DNA of 64,000 nt, from contig NZ_CP022203.1 in the NCBI RefSeq assembly GCF_002305895.1, positions 3,016,501-3,080,500 on the forward strand, in the 5' to 3' direction. Source of the DNA: Corallococcus macrosporus DSM 14697. GTDB taxonomy: Bacteria > Myxococcota > Myxococcia > Myxococcales > Myxococcaceae. The notes beneath the pieces were generated by a model, which had not been told where the DNA came from, did no database searches, and was given only the letters and a program-made list of their open reading frames with translations. The position numbers were made by a program, and so were the translations under genes. Shown piece by piece: positions 27,132 through 34,951 of the stretch. Each line of letters opens with the position of its first letter. Within the stretch, counting starts at the first letter, position 1.

Positions 27132-28647
27132 CTCTCCGGGGAGCAGGGGAACGGGGGAGGCGGAGCAGGGGCGCGGGGCGGGCGGCGTCGGCGGCCCAGA
27201 GGTGCTGCGCGGCATAGGCGCGCCAGGGGCTCCAGGCCTCGGCGCGGCGGAGTGCCTCCTCCGGTGAAGGCCGCGCGCCCCGGGCATCGGCCAGGGCGCG
27301 CAGCAGCGCGACGTCCGCGGAGGGGAAGGCGTCCGTCTCACGCACGGCGCGCAGCGCGATGTACTGCGCCGTCCAGTCGCCGATGCCGGGGATGCGCTTG
27401 AAGCGCTCGACGGTCTCCTCCAACGTGGCGCGCGGCTGGAACAGCAGCGGGTCCGCGGCGGCCGCGGCGGCCAGGGTCGACAGCGTCCGGGCGCGGGCGG
27501 CGGGCATCCCGAGCGCGCTCAAGTCCTCACGCGCCAGTCGCTCCGGCCGGGGGAAGGCGCGCGTCAGCCGGGCGTCCCCTGTCGCTCCGACGTCCACCGG
27601 CTCCCCGTACGCCGCCACCAGCCGCGCGCCGAGCCCGCGCGCGGCGGCCAACGTGACCTGCTGGCCCAGCACCGCGCGGATGGCCAGCTCGAAGCCATCC
27701 CAGCCGCCCGGGGCCCGCAGCCCGGGGCGCCGCGCCACCAGCGGCGCGAGCAGCGCGTCACGGGACAGATGCGCCTGGATGACGGCCATGTCCGCGCCCA
27801 CGTCGAAGACGCGCCGGACCTGGGCCACCACCGTGGGCAGCGCCTGGACCGCGGGCAGGCGGAGCGTCGCGAGCAGCCCCTCGCGCCCGGAGGCCCGGAC
27901 GACCTCGACGGCGCCCGGGCCGCCTGGCGTCGCCACCGTGCGCCGGTAGCGCCCGGCCTCCACGTGCTCCAGGCCTGGGAGGGCCCGCGCCTCCAGGTGC
28001 GCCAGCATCGATTCCCAGTCGTAGGGCGGCTGGTAGGGGATGAACAGCGTGACGCCCGCCGCGGCGCCCGCCATGGGAGACCGGCTCCGGCGGAGCGCGC
28101 CAGGCGGCCGCCCATACAGGGCGCGGAACACGTCGTTGAAGCGGCGGACGCTGCGGAACCCCGAGGCCAGCGCCACCTGGGCCATGGGCAGGGCCGTCTC
28201 GTGCAGGAGCTGCCGGGCGAACAGCACGCGCCGCGTCTGGGCCACGGCCACGGGGGAGGCGCCCAGGTGCTGTTGGAACAACCGCCGGAGCTGCCGGTCC
28301 CCCACGCCCAGCCGGTCCGCGAGCTCCGACACCCCCGCGCCGTCCTCATCCAGCCCGCCTTCGGCGATGAGCGCCAGGGCCCGGGCGACGGTGTTGGAGG
28401 TGCCGCGCCAGAAGGCGAGGTCCGGTGAGGTCTCCGGACGGCAGCGCAGGCAGGGCCGGTAGCCCGCCTCCTGGGCCCCGGCGGCGCTCGGATAGAAGGT
28501 GCAGTTCTCGAAGCGGGGCGTCCGGGCCGGGCAGATGGGCCGGCAATAGATGCGCGTGGTCCGCACGGCGGTGAAGAACCGTCCGTCGAAGCGGGCATCC
28601 CGGGTCTGCATCGCGCGGTAGCACGCGCTGGGGTCCAGGCCGTTCAT
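27055..28647 (-). CDS. Ada/AlkA fusion: alkylation-response regulator and 3-methyladenine glycosylase
   Basis: 530 residues in four parts. Residues 1-80 are the Ada zinc domain that accepts methyl from DNA phosphotriesters (Cys35, 39, 66, 69; YCRPICP and CLRC). Residues 90-185 are an AraC-type HTH pair. Residues 190-310 are the AlkA N-terminal domain. Residues 315-500 are a HhH-GPD glycosylase with the hairpin IPGIGDWTAQYIALRA and catalytic Asp in FPSADVALL. The Ada domain probably turns on its own operon when methylated, and the glycosylase removes alkylated bases. The ATG at 28647 gives MNGLDPSACYRAM, typical of the family. The frame is open to 28755 but upstream residues are unconserved in character. 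The Ala/Arg-rich tail past 500 overlaps the next gene. Confidence 0.95.
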   Translation of the reverse strand: MNGLDPSACYRAMQTRDARFDGRFFTAVRTTRIYCRPICPARTPRFENCTFYPSAAGAQEAGYRPCLRCRPETSPDLAFWRGTSNTVARALALIAEGGLDEDGAGVSELADRLGVGDRQLRRLFQQHLGASPVAVAQTRRVLFARQLLHETALPMAQVALASGFRSVRRFNDVFRALYGRPPGALRRSRSPMAGAAAGVTLFIPYQPPYDWESMLAHLEARALPGLEHVEAGRYRRTVATPGGPGAVEVVRASGREGLLATLRLPAVQALPTVVAQVRRVFDVGADMAVIQAHLSRDALLAPLVARRPGLRAPGGWDGFELAIRAVLGQQVTLAAARGLGARLVAAYGEPVDVGATGDARLTRAFPRPERLAREDLSALGMPAARARTLSTLAAAAAADPLLFQPRATLEETVERFKRIPGIGDWTAQYIALRAVRETDAFPSADVALLRALADARGARPSPEEALRRAEAWSPWRAYAAQHLWAADAARPAPLLRLPRSPAPRRDDDAPAAAFAHGPRSHAHRPDAGRL

Positions 28648-28864
28648 GGGGGGCAAACTCCCATACGCGGTGGTCGCTGTCTGGCTGCTTTCGGACCTCA
28701 ATGGCACGCAGGGGGCGCCATGGGAAGGTGGGGGTGGACGGGGTGCGTCATCCACCGCGCGCCGGGATTGGCCGTCAGGAGAGGTTGCGTTCTGTCAGCC
28801 ATTGGCGACATGGGATGAACTCGACTCGACAGGGCGGGGGGGCGCGTGCAGCCTTTCAAGCAAG

Positions 28865-29773
28865 ATGCCGGAACCCCTACTTGTCGCGGCCGTGGGCGAC
28901 ATCCATGGCCGCTTCCATCGTGTGGAGACGTGGCTGGACGCGCTGGAGCAGGCCCGTGGCCGCCAGGTGGACCTGGTGCTGGCGGTGGGCGACGTGGAGG
29001 CCTTCCGTCGCGCGGATGACCACCGCCGCAAGGCGGCCAAGCGCGCCATGCCCGCGGAGTTCGCGGAATACGCCGACGGGCTCCGGCAGGTGAGGCGGCC
29101 GCTGTACTTCATCGCCGGCAACAACGAGGACTTCGAGGCGCTGCACGACCTCCAGCAGGGCGGGACGCTGGCACCGAACGTGACGTACCTGGGCCGCGCC
29201 GGGGTCCGCGAGCTGCGCGGCCTGCGGGTGGCGTACCTGTCGGGCATCCACGCGCCGCGCTTCATCGACCAGCCGCTGAAGCCCCCCGTCACGCCGGACA
29301 TGGTGAAGCAGGCCGGCTATTTCCGCACCCCGGAGGTGGAACTGGTGGCGGCGCTGCGCGACGTGGACCTGATGCTGGTCCACGAATGGCCGCGAGGCAT
29401 CGTCCAGCGCGCGCGGGAGGAGAACCCCTCACCGCCCCGGCCGTTGCCTTCGTATTGGATTGGCAATCCCGTGACGCGGCGGCTGGTGGACACGGTGCTG
29501 CCGAAGTGGATGCTGTGCGGCCACTCGCACAAGGGCTTCGCGGTGACGCTGGAGAGCCCGGGACGGCCGGCCACTCGCATCGCCTGCCTGGACCAGGCGG
29601 CCCGGCCACAGGAGTCCGTCTTCTGGTTGGAGTACGAGGGCCGCCAGGCCCTGCGCGCGGGGTGGGGCGTTTCGGGCGCGGTGTCGTGGAGCGCCGGCGA
29701 GCGCTGGGACATGAACGCCCTGCCGCCGCTGGCCACGGAGGGCGACGGCGCGACAGCGGAGGCCGGCCTCTGA
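28865..29773 (+). CDS. Dbr1-like metallophosphoesterase
   Basis: 302 residues, a calcineurin-like phosphoesterase. Metal motifs in order are GDIHG (11-15), GDVEAFR, GNNEDFEAL, LVHEWPRGI and GHSH. Spacing and neighbouring words (AVGDVEAFRRAD, the stretch APNVTYLGRAGVRELRG, HEWPRGI) strongly resemble eukaryotic lariat-debranching enzyme Dbr1, which cuts 2'-5' phosphodiester bonds. The usual GNHE is GNNE here, and the first metal motif has Asp where Dbr1 has Cys. The substrate in bacteria is unknown. The start ATG at 28865 begins the first strand; the frame is open to 28646 but the extension is unstructured. No signal peptide is seen. Confidence 0.8.
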   Translation: MPEPLLVAAVGDIHGRFHRVETWLDALEQARGRQVDLVLAVGDVEAFRRADDHRRKAAKRAMPAEFAEYADGLRQVRRPLYFIAGNNEDFEALHDLQQGGTLAPNVTYLGRAGVRELRGLRVAYLSGIHAPRFIDQPLKPPVTPDMVKQAGYFRTPEVELVAALRDVDLMLVHEWPRGIVQRAREENPSPPRPLPSYWIGNPVTRRLVDTVLPKWMLCGHSHKGFAVTLESPGRPATRIACLDQAARPQESVFWLEYEGRQALRAGWGVSGAVSWSAGERWDMNALPPLATEGDGATAEAGL

Positions 29774-29784
29774 CGCGCGGCGCG

Positions 29785-30693
29785 CTAGAAGGTGCCGGAG
29801 ATGCCCATCATCCGCGCGCTGGCGGTGGGCGTCATGTGGAACTGCCCGGCCTGGGCCTTGGGCGTGGCGTCCCCCTTCCGGCCATGGAGCAGCAGGGGCA
29901 CGGCGACGCCCACCGCCGAGCCCAGCAGGGCCCCGGTGGCCACGTCCGTGAGGTAGTGCTTGTCTGCGCCCATGCGCAGCAGGCCCACGGAGGTGGCCAC
30001 GGGCACGCCCACCGCCCAGATCCACGCCTGGTGCTTGTAGCCCCGCAGCGCGGCCACGGTGCCCGCGGACACCACCAGGGAGAAGGCCAGGTTGGTGTGG
30101 CCGCTGTAGAAGGACAGGTTGTTGTCGGTGGGGTGGTCGGTGAGGCCCTTCTGGTCCTCGGGCAGCACGTGGACGAAGGGCCGCTCGCGGCCGGCGATGA
30201 ACTTCACCGTCTGGTTGGCCAGCGAGGCGAACACCGCGCTCTGGACGATGATGGCGGCGTCCTGGGCGAAGAAGCGCGACGGCGCACCCGAGCTGTTCCC
30301 CACGGCGTACTGGAGGCCGAGCACACCCGCGGGCAGCGCGGCGAAGCCGACGATGTTGCTCCAGTTGTGGGCCCGTCTGCGGGCCTCGGGCGTCGCCCCG
30401 GCGAGGCCTCGGCCCCAGCGGTCCAGCCGGTTGAGGCGGTCCGTCCCGTCCGGTGCGCGGTCGCACCAGCGGCACTGCGCCGGGGCCAGGTCGTCCTTGA
30501 GGAAGCTCTCACTGGAAATCCACAGCGCGCCCGCCGCGCCGGTGAGGATGCCATCCCGCGTCCAGTCGAAGCGGATCTCATGGAGCCGTGGCTCGTCCGC
30601 GCCATCCTGGGCGGCGACGGGGGCGGCGGGGACGACGGCCAGCAGGACGGCAATGGCAAACGCTCGAAATGGGGGGCGCACGGCGGGCAGCAT
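29785..30693 (-). CDS. PAP2-family phosphatase, membrane-bound
   Basis: 302 residues. A signal peptide (FAIAVLLAVVPAAPVAAQ) comes first, then about four to five membrane helices. The acid phosphatase motifs are complete: KFIAGRERP, SFYSGHTNLAF and LLRMGADKHYLTDV, which supply the Arg, His and Asp-helped His of the PAP2 site. It should dephosphorylate lipid phosphates such as undecaprenyl pyrophosphate or phosphatidate at the outer face of the inner membrane. The ATG at 30693 starts the signal peptide; the open frame to 30828 runs into the divergent GNAT gene. Confidence 0.88.
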   Translation of the reverse strand: MLPAVRPPFRAFAIAVLLAVVPAAPVAAQDGADEPRLHEIRFDWTRDGILTGAAGALWISSESFLKDDLAPAQCRWCDRAPDGTDRLNRLDRWGRGLAGATPEARRRAHNWSNIVGFAALPAGVLGLQYAVGNSSGAPSRFFAQDAAIIVQSAVFASLANQTVKFIAGRERPFVHVLPEDQKGLTDHPTDNNLSFYSGHTNLAFSLVVSAGTVAALRGYKHQAWIWAVGVPVATSVGLLRMGADKHYLTDVATGALLGSAVGVAVPLLLHGRKGDATPKAQAGQFHMTPTASARMMGISGTF

Positions 30694-30781
30694 ACGGGCG
30701 CAGTCCCTTCGGGTTCCAGCAATGAGTCCCACGGCTTCATGCGTAGACTCGGGCTCGCCTGCCTTGGGAGGTATTTCGCTC

Positions 30782-31645
30782 ATGCAACTGGCCCCCGCGT
30801 CTGACCTGCCCCCGCGAGCCCTGTCCACGCTGTTCGCCCGTGCGTTCGAGGGCTACTTCGTCCCCGTGCCGGACGCGCCCGCCCTGTTCGACGCGCGCGT
30901 GCGCGGCGAGCACATCTCCCTGGAGGAGAGCCGCGTGGCCCGCGTGGACGGCGAGCCCGTGGGGCTCGTGTTGATGGCCCGCCGGGGCCGGGAGAGCCGG
31001 GTGGCGGGCATGGGCGTGGTGCCCGCGTGGCGCAATCGCAAGCTCGGCGGTGCCATGCTGCGTCCGCTGCTGGACGAGGCCCGCGCCCGCGGCGACGCCC
31101 GGGTCGTCCTGGAGGTCATCGAGCAGAACGCGCCCGCGGTGGCGCTCTACGAACGCCTGGGCTTCCAGCGCGTGCGCCGGCTGGTGGGCTTCATGGGCAC
31201 GCCCGAACCCCTGGACGAGGCGCCCGCGCTGGAGGAAGTGGCCCCGTGGGCCTGCGCGCGGTGGTTGCCGGAGGGGTTGCCGTGGCAGCTCGCCCCCGCG
31301 ACGGTGATGGGGCTGGCGTCACCGGCCCGGGCGTTCCGGCTCGGGCCCGCGGTCGCGGTGGTGGCGGATGTCGCGCCGCCCACCCTGGTGCTGCGTTCCA
31401 TCAGCGTGGAGCCCTCGGTCCGGGGGCAAGGCGCGGGACGCAAGCTCTTGAGGGCCCTGGCGGCGCGGTGGCCCGGCAAGCCGCTGGCCGTGAGCGCCAT
31501 CGTCCCGGAAGGCCCCCTGGGGCGATTCTTCCTGGGGGCGGGGCTGGCCCCAACGCCGCTCACGCAGCTCGAGCTGTCACTGCCCCTGGCTGTCGGCGGG
31601 GAAGCCGGGAATCCGTGGCCGGCGACCGGGCAGGCGCGGAAATGA
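30782..31645 (+). CDS. Tandem GNAT acetyltransferase
   Basis: 287 residues with two GNAT folds. The first (about 1-145) has the acetyl-CoA loop GVVPAWRNRKLGGAML and a late ALYERLGF motif. The second (150-270) has SVEPSVRGQGAGRKLL. Double-GNAT proteins often acetylate aminoglycosides or other amines, but the substrate here is unknown. The ATG at 30782 is chosen because the GNAT fold starts directly after it; an open frame to 30119 overlaps the PAP2 gene on the other strand. Confidence 0.85.
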   Translation: MQLAPASDLPPRALSTLFARAFEGYFVPVPDAPALFDARVRGEHISLEESRVARVDGEPVGLVLMARRGRESRVAGMGVVPAWRNRKLGGAMLRPLLDEARARGDARVVLEVIEQNAPAVALYERLGFQRVRRLVGFMGTPEPLDEAPALEEVAPWACARWLPEGLPWQLAPATVMGLASPARAFRLGPAVAVVADVAPPTLVLRSISVEPSVRGQGAGRKLLRALAARWPGKPLAVSAIVPEGPLGRFFLGAGLAPTPLTQLELSLPLAVGGEAGNPWPATGQARK

Positions 31646-31711
31646 CCTGGGCGGCGGGCCCGGAATGGAGCATGAAACGCACCCGCCCGGTCGTTCTAGA
31701 ATCCGCCCCGC

Positions 31712-34700
31712 ATGTCCTTCCGCTCTGGCCGCACCCTCCACGTGTTTCCCGACGCCAGCCGGCGTCAGGCCGCGTTGCGGGCCATGGGCGACGCCAGCGG
31801 GCTGAGCGTGGGTGCGCAGCTCCTGACGTGGGAGGAGCTGCTTCACGCGTTGGGCGGCGCGCGGGAGCTGAACCGGCGTCCGTGTCCGGCGGTGGCGGCG
31901 CGAGCCGTGGTGGCCTCCCTGGGGTTGGAGCTGGGACCCACGCCCTTTGGCGACTACGTGCGCGAGCCCGCCTTCGCCCGGGCCGCGCTGGACGTGGTGC
32001 TGGACCTGAAGGCCGGGCGCCTGTCTGCTCGGGAGCTCCAGGACGCGGTGGAGGTCCTGCCGCAGGAGCGCAGGACGCGGGTCCGGGTGATGGCGCGCCT
32101 GTACCACCTGTACGAACAGCGGATGGCGGAGCTGAGCCTGGCGGACCGCGAGGACGTCATGCGCGGCGCGCGCGAGGCGCTGGGCCGGGGCGCGTGGCCC
32201 GTGGGGTGGGAGGGGCTGAGCACGCTGGTCCTGCACGGTGTCTACGACGTGCGCCCCTCGGGGCTGGAGCTGCTGCTGGCGCTGGCGGCGGCGTGCGAGT
32301 CGCGGCGGGTGACGTTGCGCGTGGAGACGCCGGTGGGGGGCTCGCCCGCGGCGGACGCGGCGCTGACGGCCCTCTTCCGCGCCTTCGAGAACCGCGGCGA
32401 CGCCATGACGCACGTGGACCTCTTCAAGGCGGACGTCACCTTCGAGGGCCGGCCCTTCATCGACCTGGGGCGCCACCTCTTCTCGCCGCGAGCGCCGCGT
32501 GACGTGCTGAAGGACGCGGTGCCGGCGCTGAGCGTGTGGAGCGCGGCCACGGCGCGCGACGAGGCGCGGCTGCTGGCCCGGGACGTGCGGCGCCTGCTGT
32601 CCGACGGGGTGGCGCCCGGGGACATCGCGGTGGCGTACCGCGAGCTGGGGCCCGAGGCGGGCTGGCTCGCGGAGTCGCTGGGGGAGCTGGGCGTGCCGGT
32701 GCGCCTGCCCTGGGGCGAGCCGCTGGGGCTCGCCGGGCCGGTGCGGCTGGCGCTGGACCTGCCGCTGTTGGTGGAGGATGCCTTCCCGGCCGACCGCGTG
32801 GCGGACCTCATGGCCAGCCGCTACGCGCCCACGCTGTCCCGTGGCGGCCCGGCCGCGCCCGCGAGCCTCTTCGCCCAGGCCGCCGTGCGTGATGACCGGC
32901 TGGGCGCGGTGCGGGGACGCGGTGCCTATGACGTGCGGCTGGACGGACTGGCGCGGCGGCTCCTGGCGCTGAACGGCACGCGCAACGCGCCGGACAGCGC
33001 GCGCGTCCACGCCGTGAAGCTGCTGCGCGAGCGCTGCCTGCTGTTGGTGGAGGCCTGCCGCCGCATCCCCGAGGAAGGCACCGCCGTGGAGCTGCTCGCG
33101 GCGTGGTGGCAGGTGGTGGAGAAGCTGGGCCTCGTGGACGCCGAGGGGGCCCTGGAGCCGCGCGAGGAGGGCGGGCTGGGCGCTCGCGCGGCGGACGCGC
33201 GGGCGCGGGACGATGCCGCGCGCGAGGCGCTCCGTCTGCGGGTGCAGGGCCTGACGCGGATGATGAAGACGGTGGGCGGCGGGCCGAAGATGCGCCGACG
33301 CACGTTCGGCCGCTGGTTGCGTGACGCGATGGCGGACGCGCACCTTCCACCGCGAGGCCCCCGGGGCGCCGCCGTCGAGGTGCTCGACGTGGCGGAGCTG
33401 CCGGGCCGCTCCTTCCAGCACCTCTTCCTGGCGGGGCTGACGGAAGGGCGCTTCCCCGGGCGTGACGCCCCGTCACCGCTGCTGGCGGACGCGGAGCGCG
33501 CGGCCCTCAACAAGCACCTGGGCCGCGATGTCTTCCGTCTCACGGGTGGCGAGTTCGATGATCGCGCGGCCTGGCGCCTCACCGAGGACCGCCTGCTGTT
33601 CGCCAGCGCGCTGGCCGCCTCGGAGGCGAGCGTCAGCCTGTCCTTCGCGGTGGAGTCCGCGGGAGGGCAGGAGCAGGTGCCGTCCGCGTTCCTGGAAGAG
33701 GTGCGCCGGCTCACCGCGCTGAAGTGGACGCCGCGCTCGCTGTCGCCCATCCCCAGGCTGGACGAGGTGCTCACCGAGTCCGAGCTGCGCCGCTGTGTGG
33801 CGCTGGAGGCCCTGTCCCAGCCGAAGCTGCGCGTCACCGAGCCCGACGCCGCGGCCGCGGTGCTCCGGCGCCGCTTCGAGTCCGAGCCCTGGTACAGGGG
33901 CGCGCGGGAGCTGGCGGAGGTGGAGGTGGAGCGCCTGTTCTTCTTCGGGAACAAGACGGCGCAGCCCGGGCCGTACTCGGGCTCGGTGGACGTCAACACC
34001 CTGCGCGAGTCCCTGCGGGAGACGTTCCGCTTCGACATCACCCGGCCGCTCTCCGCGTCGGCGCTGGCGCGCTTCGGCAACTGCGGCTTCCAGGGCTTCC
34101 TCTCGTACGGCCTGAAGGTGGCGGAGCCGGACATCCCGGGAGAGGAGTTCGACGCCCGGGGCCGCGGCACCTTCTGGCACAAGGTGGTGGAGAAGGTCTT
34201 CGCGGCGCTGAAGGAGAAGCAGCTCCTGGGCAAGGCGCCGGAGGAGGTTCCGGAGGAGGTGCTGGACGTCGCGCTCAAGGCCGCCATCAAGGACTTCGAG
34301 CGCGTGCACCACGTGGGGCACCCGGAGCTGTGGAAGCTGGCGGCCGAGCGGGCCCGCGCCATGGCCCGCCGCATCCTGGTGGACGAGCGTCGGGGCTTGC
34401 CCTTCGACACGATGACGCCGGGGGACTTCGAGTTCCGCTTCGGGCCCGCCGCCCGTGACGACAAGTGGAGCAACGTCGTGCTGCACGCGGGCGAGGAGCC
34501 CGTGTACTTCGAGGGCACCATCGACCGGCTGGACACCTCGGGCGGCGAGGTGGGCGTCATCGACTACAAGTCGGGCCGGCTGGAGGAGCGCGCGCTGAAG
34601 GAGAAGCTGCTGACGTCGGACTTCCAGCTCCCGCTGTACCTCTACGCGGCGCGGGAGAGCGGCCACGCGAACGCGCGGCATGCGGCGTGGTTCTCCCTGC

Positions 34701-34951
34701 GCACGGGTAAGGCCATCCGCCTGTCCGAGGTCATCTCCGACGCGGAGCTGGACGAGCTGCTGTCGAAGGACCCCGAGGTCCGCGCGAAGGTGGCGGAGAA
34801 GGAGGGCCTCAACCTGCCCAACGCGGTGGAGGCGCTGGTGGGCACGCTGCGCCAGGGCAAGTTCGCCGCGCGGCCCCAGGACTGCGGGACGTGTGGCTAC
34901 CGCGCCGTGTGCCGCATCACGGACCGCCGCATGACGGAGGAGGCCGGATGA
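31712..34951 (+). CDS. addB: AddB-like nuclease subunit with Fe-S nuclease domain
   Basis: 1079 residues. AddAB complexes process double-strand DNA breaks for recombination, with AddB giving the helicase-like scaffold and one nuclease. The N-terminal helicase fold is degenerate and no Walker A loop is visible. The C-terminal nuclease (about 770-1075) has FEGTIDRL and VIDYKSGR (the PD-(D/E)XK site) and the Fe-S cysteines: NCGFQGFL near 790 and CGTCGYRAVC near the end. The stop overlaps the AddA start (ATGA). The name follows domain layout, though this type also resembles other AddAB/AdnAB branches. Confidence 0.88.
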   Translation: MSFRSGRTLHVFPDASRRQAALRAMGDASGLSVGAQLLTWEELLHALGGARELNRRPCPAVAARAVVASLGLELGPTPFGDYVREPAFARAALDVVLDLKAGRLSARELQDAVEVLPQERRTRVRVMARLYHLYEQRMAELSLADREDVMRGAREALGRGAWPVGWEGLSTLVLHGVYDVRPSGLELLLALAAACESRRVTLRVETPVGGSPAADAALTALFRAFENRGDAMTHVDLFKADVTFEGRPFIDLGRHLFSPRAPRDVLKDAVPALSVWSAATARDEARLLARDVRRLLSDGVAPGDIAVAYRELGPEAGWLAESLGELGVPVRLPWGEPLGLAGPVRLALDLPLLVEDAFPADRVADLMASRYAPTLSRGGPAAPASLFAQAAVRDDRLGAVRGRGAYDVRLDGLARRLLALNGTRNAPDSARVHAVKLLRERCLLLVEACRRIPEEGTAVELLAAWWQVVEKLGLVDAEGALEPREEGGLGARAADARARDDAAREALRLRVQGLTRMMKTVGGGPKMRRRTFGRWLRDAMADAHLPPRGPRGAAVEVLDVAELPGRSFQHLFLAGLTEGRFPGRDAPSPLLADAERAALNKHLGRDVFRLTGGEFDDRAAWRLTEDRLLFASALAASEASVSLSFAVESAGGQEQVPSAFLEEVRRLTALKWTPRSLSPIPRLDEVLTESELRRCVALEALSQPKLRVTEPDAAAAVLRRRFESEPWYRGARELAEVEVERLFFFGNKTAQPGPYSGSVDVNTLRESLRETFRFDITRPLSASALARFGNCGFQGFLSYGLKVAEPDIPGEEFDARGRGTFWHKVVEKVFAALKEKQLLGKAPEEVPEEVLDVALKAAIKDFERVHHVGHPELWKLAAERARAMARRILVDERRGLPFDTMTPGDFEFRFGPAARDDKWSNVVLHAGEEPVYFEGTIDRLDTSGGEVGVIDYKSGRLEERALKEKLLTSDFQLPLYLYAARESGHANARHAAWFSLRTGKAIRLSEVISDAELDELLSKDPEVRAKVAEKEGLNLPNAVEALVGTLRQGKFAARPQDCGTCGYRAVCRITDRRMTEEAG

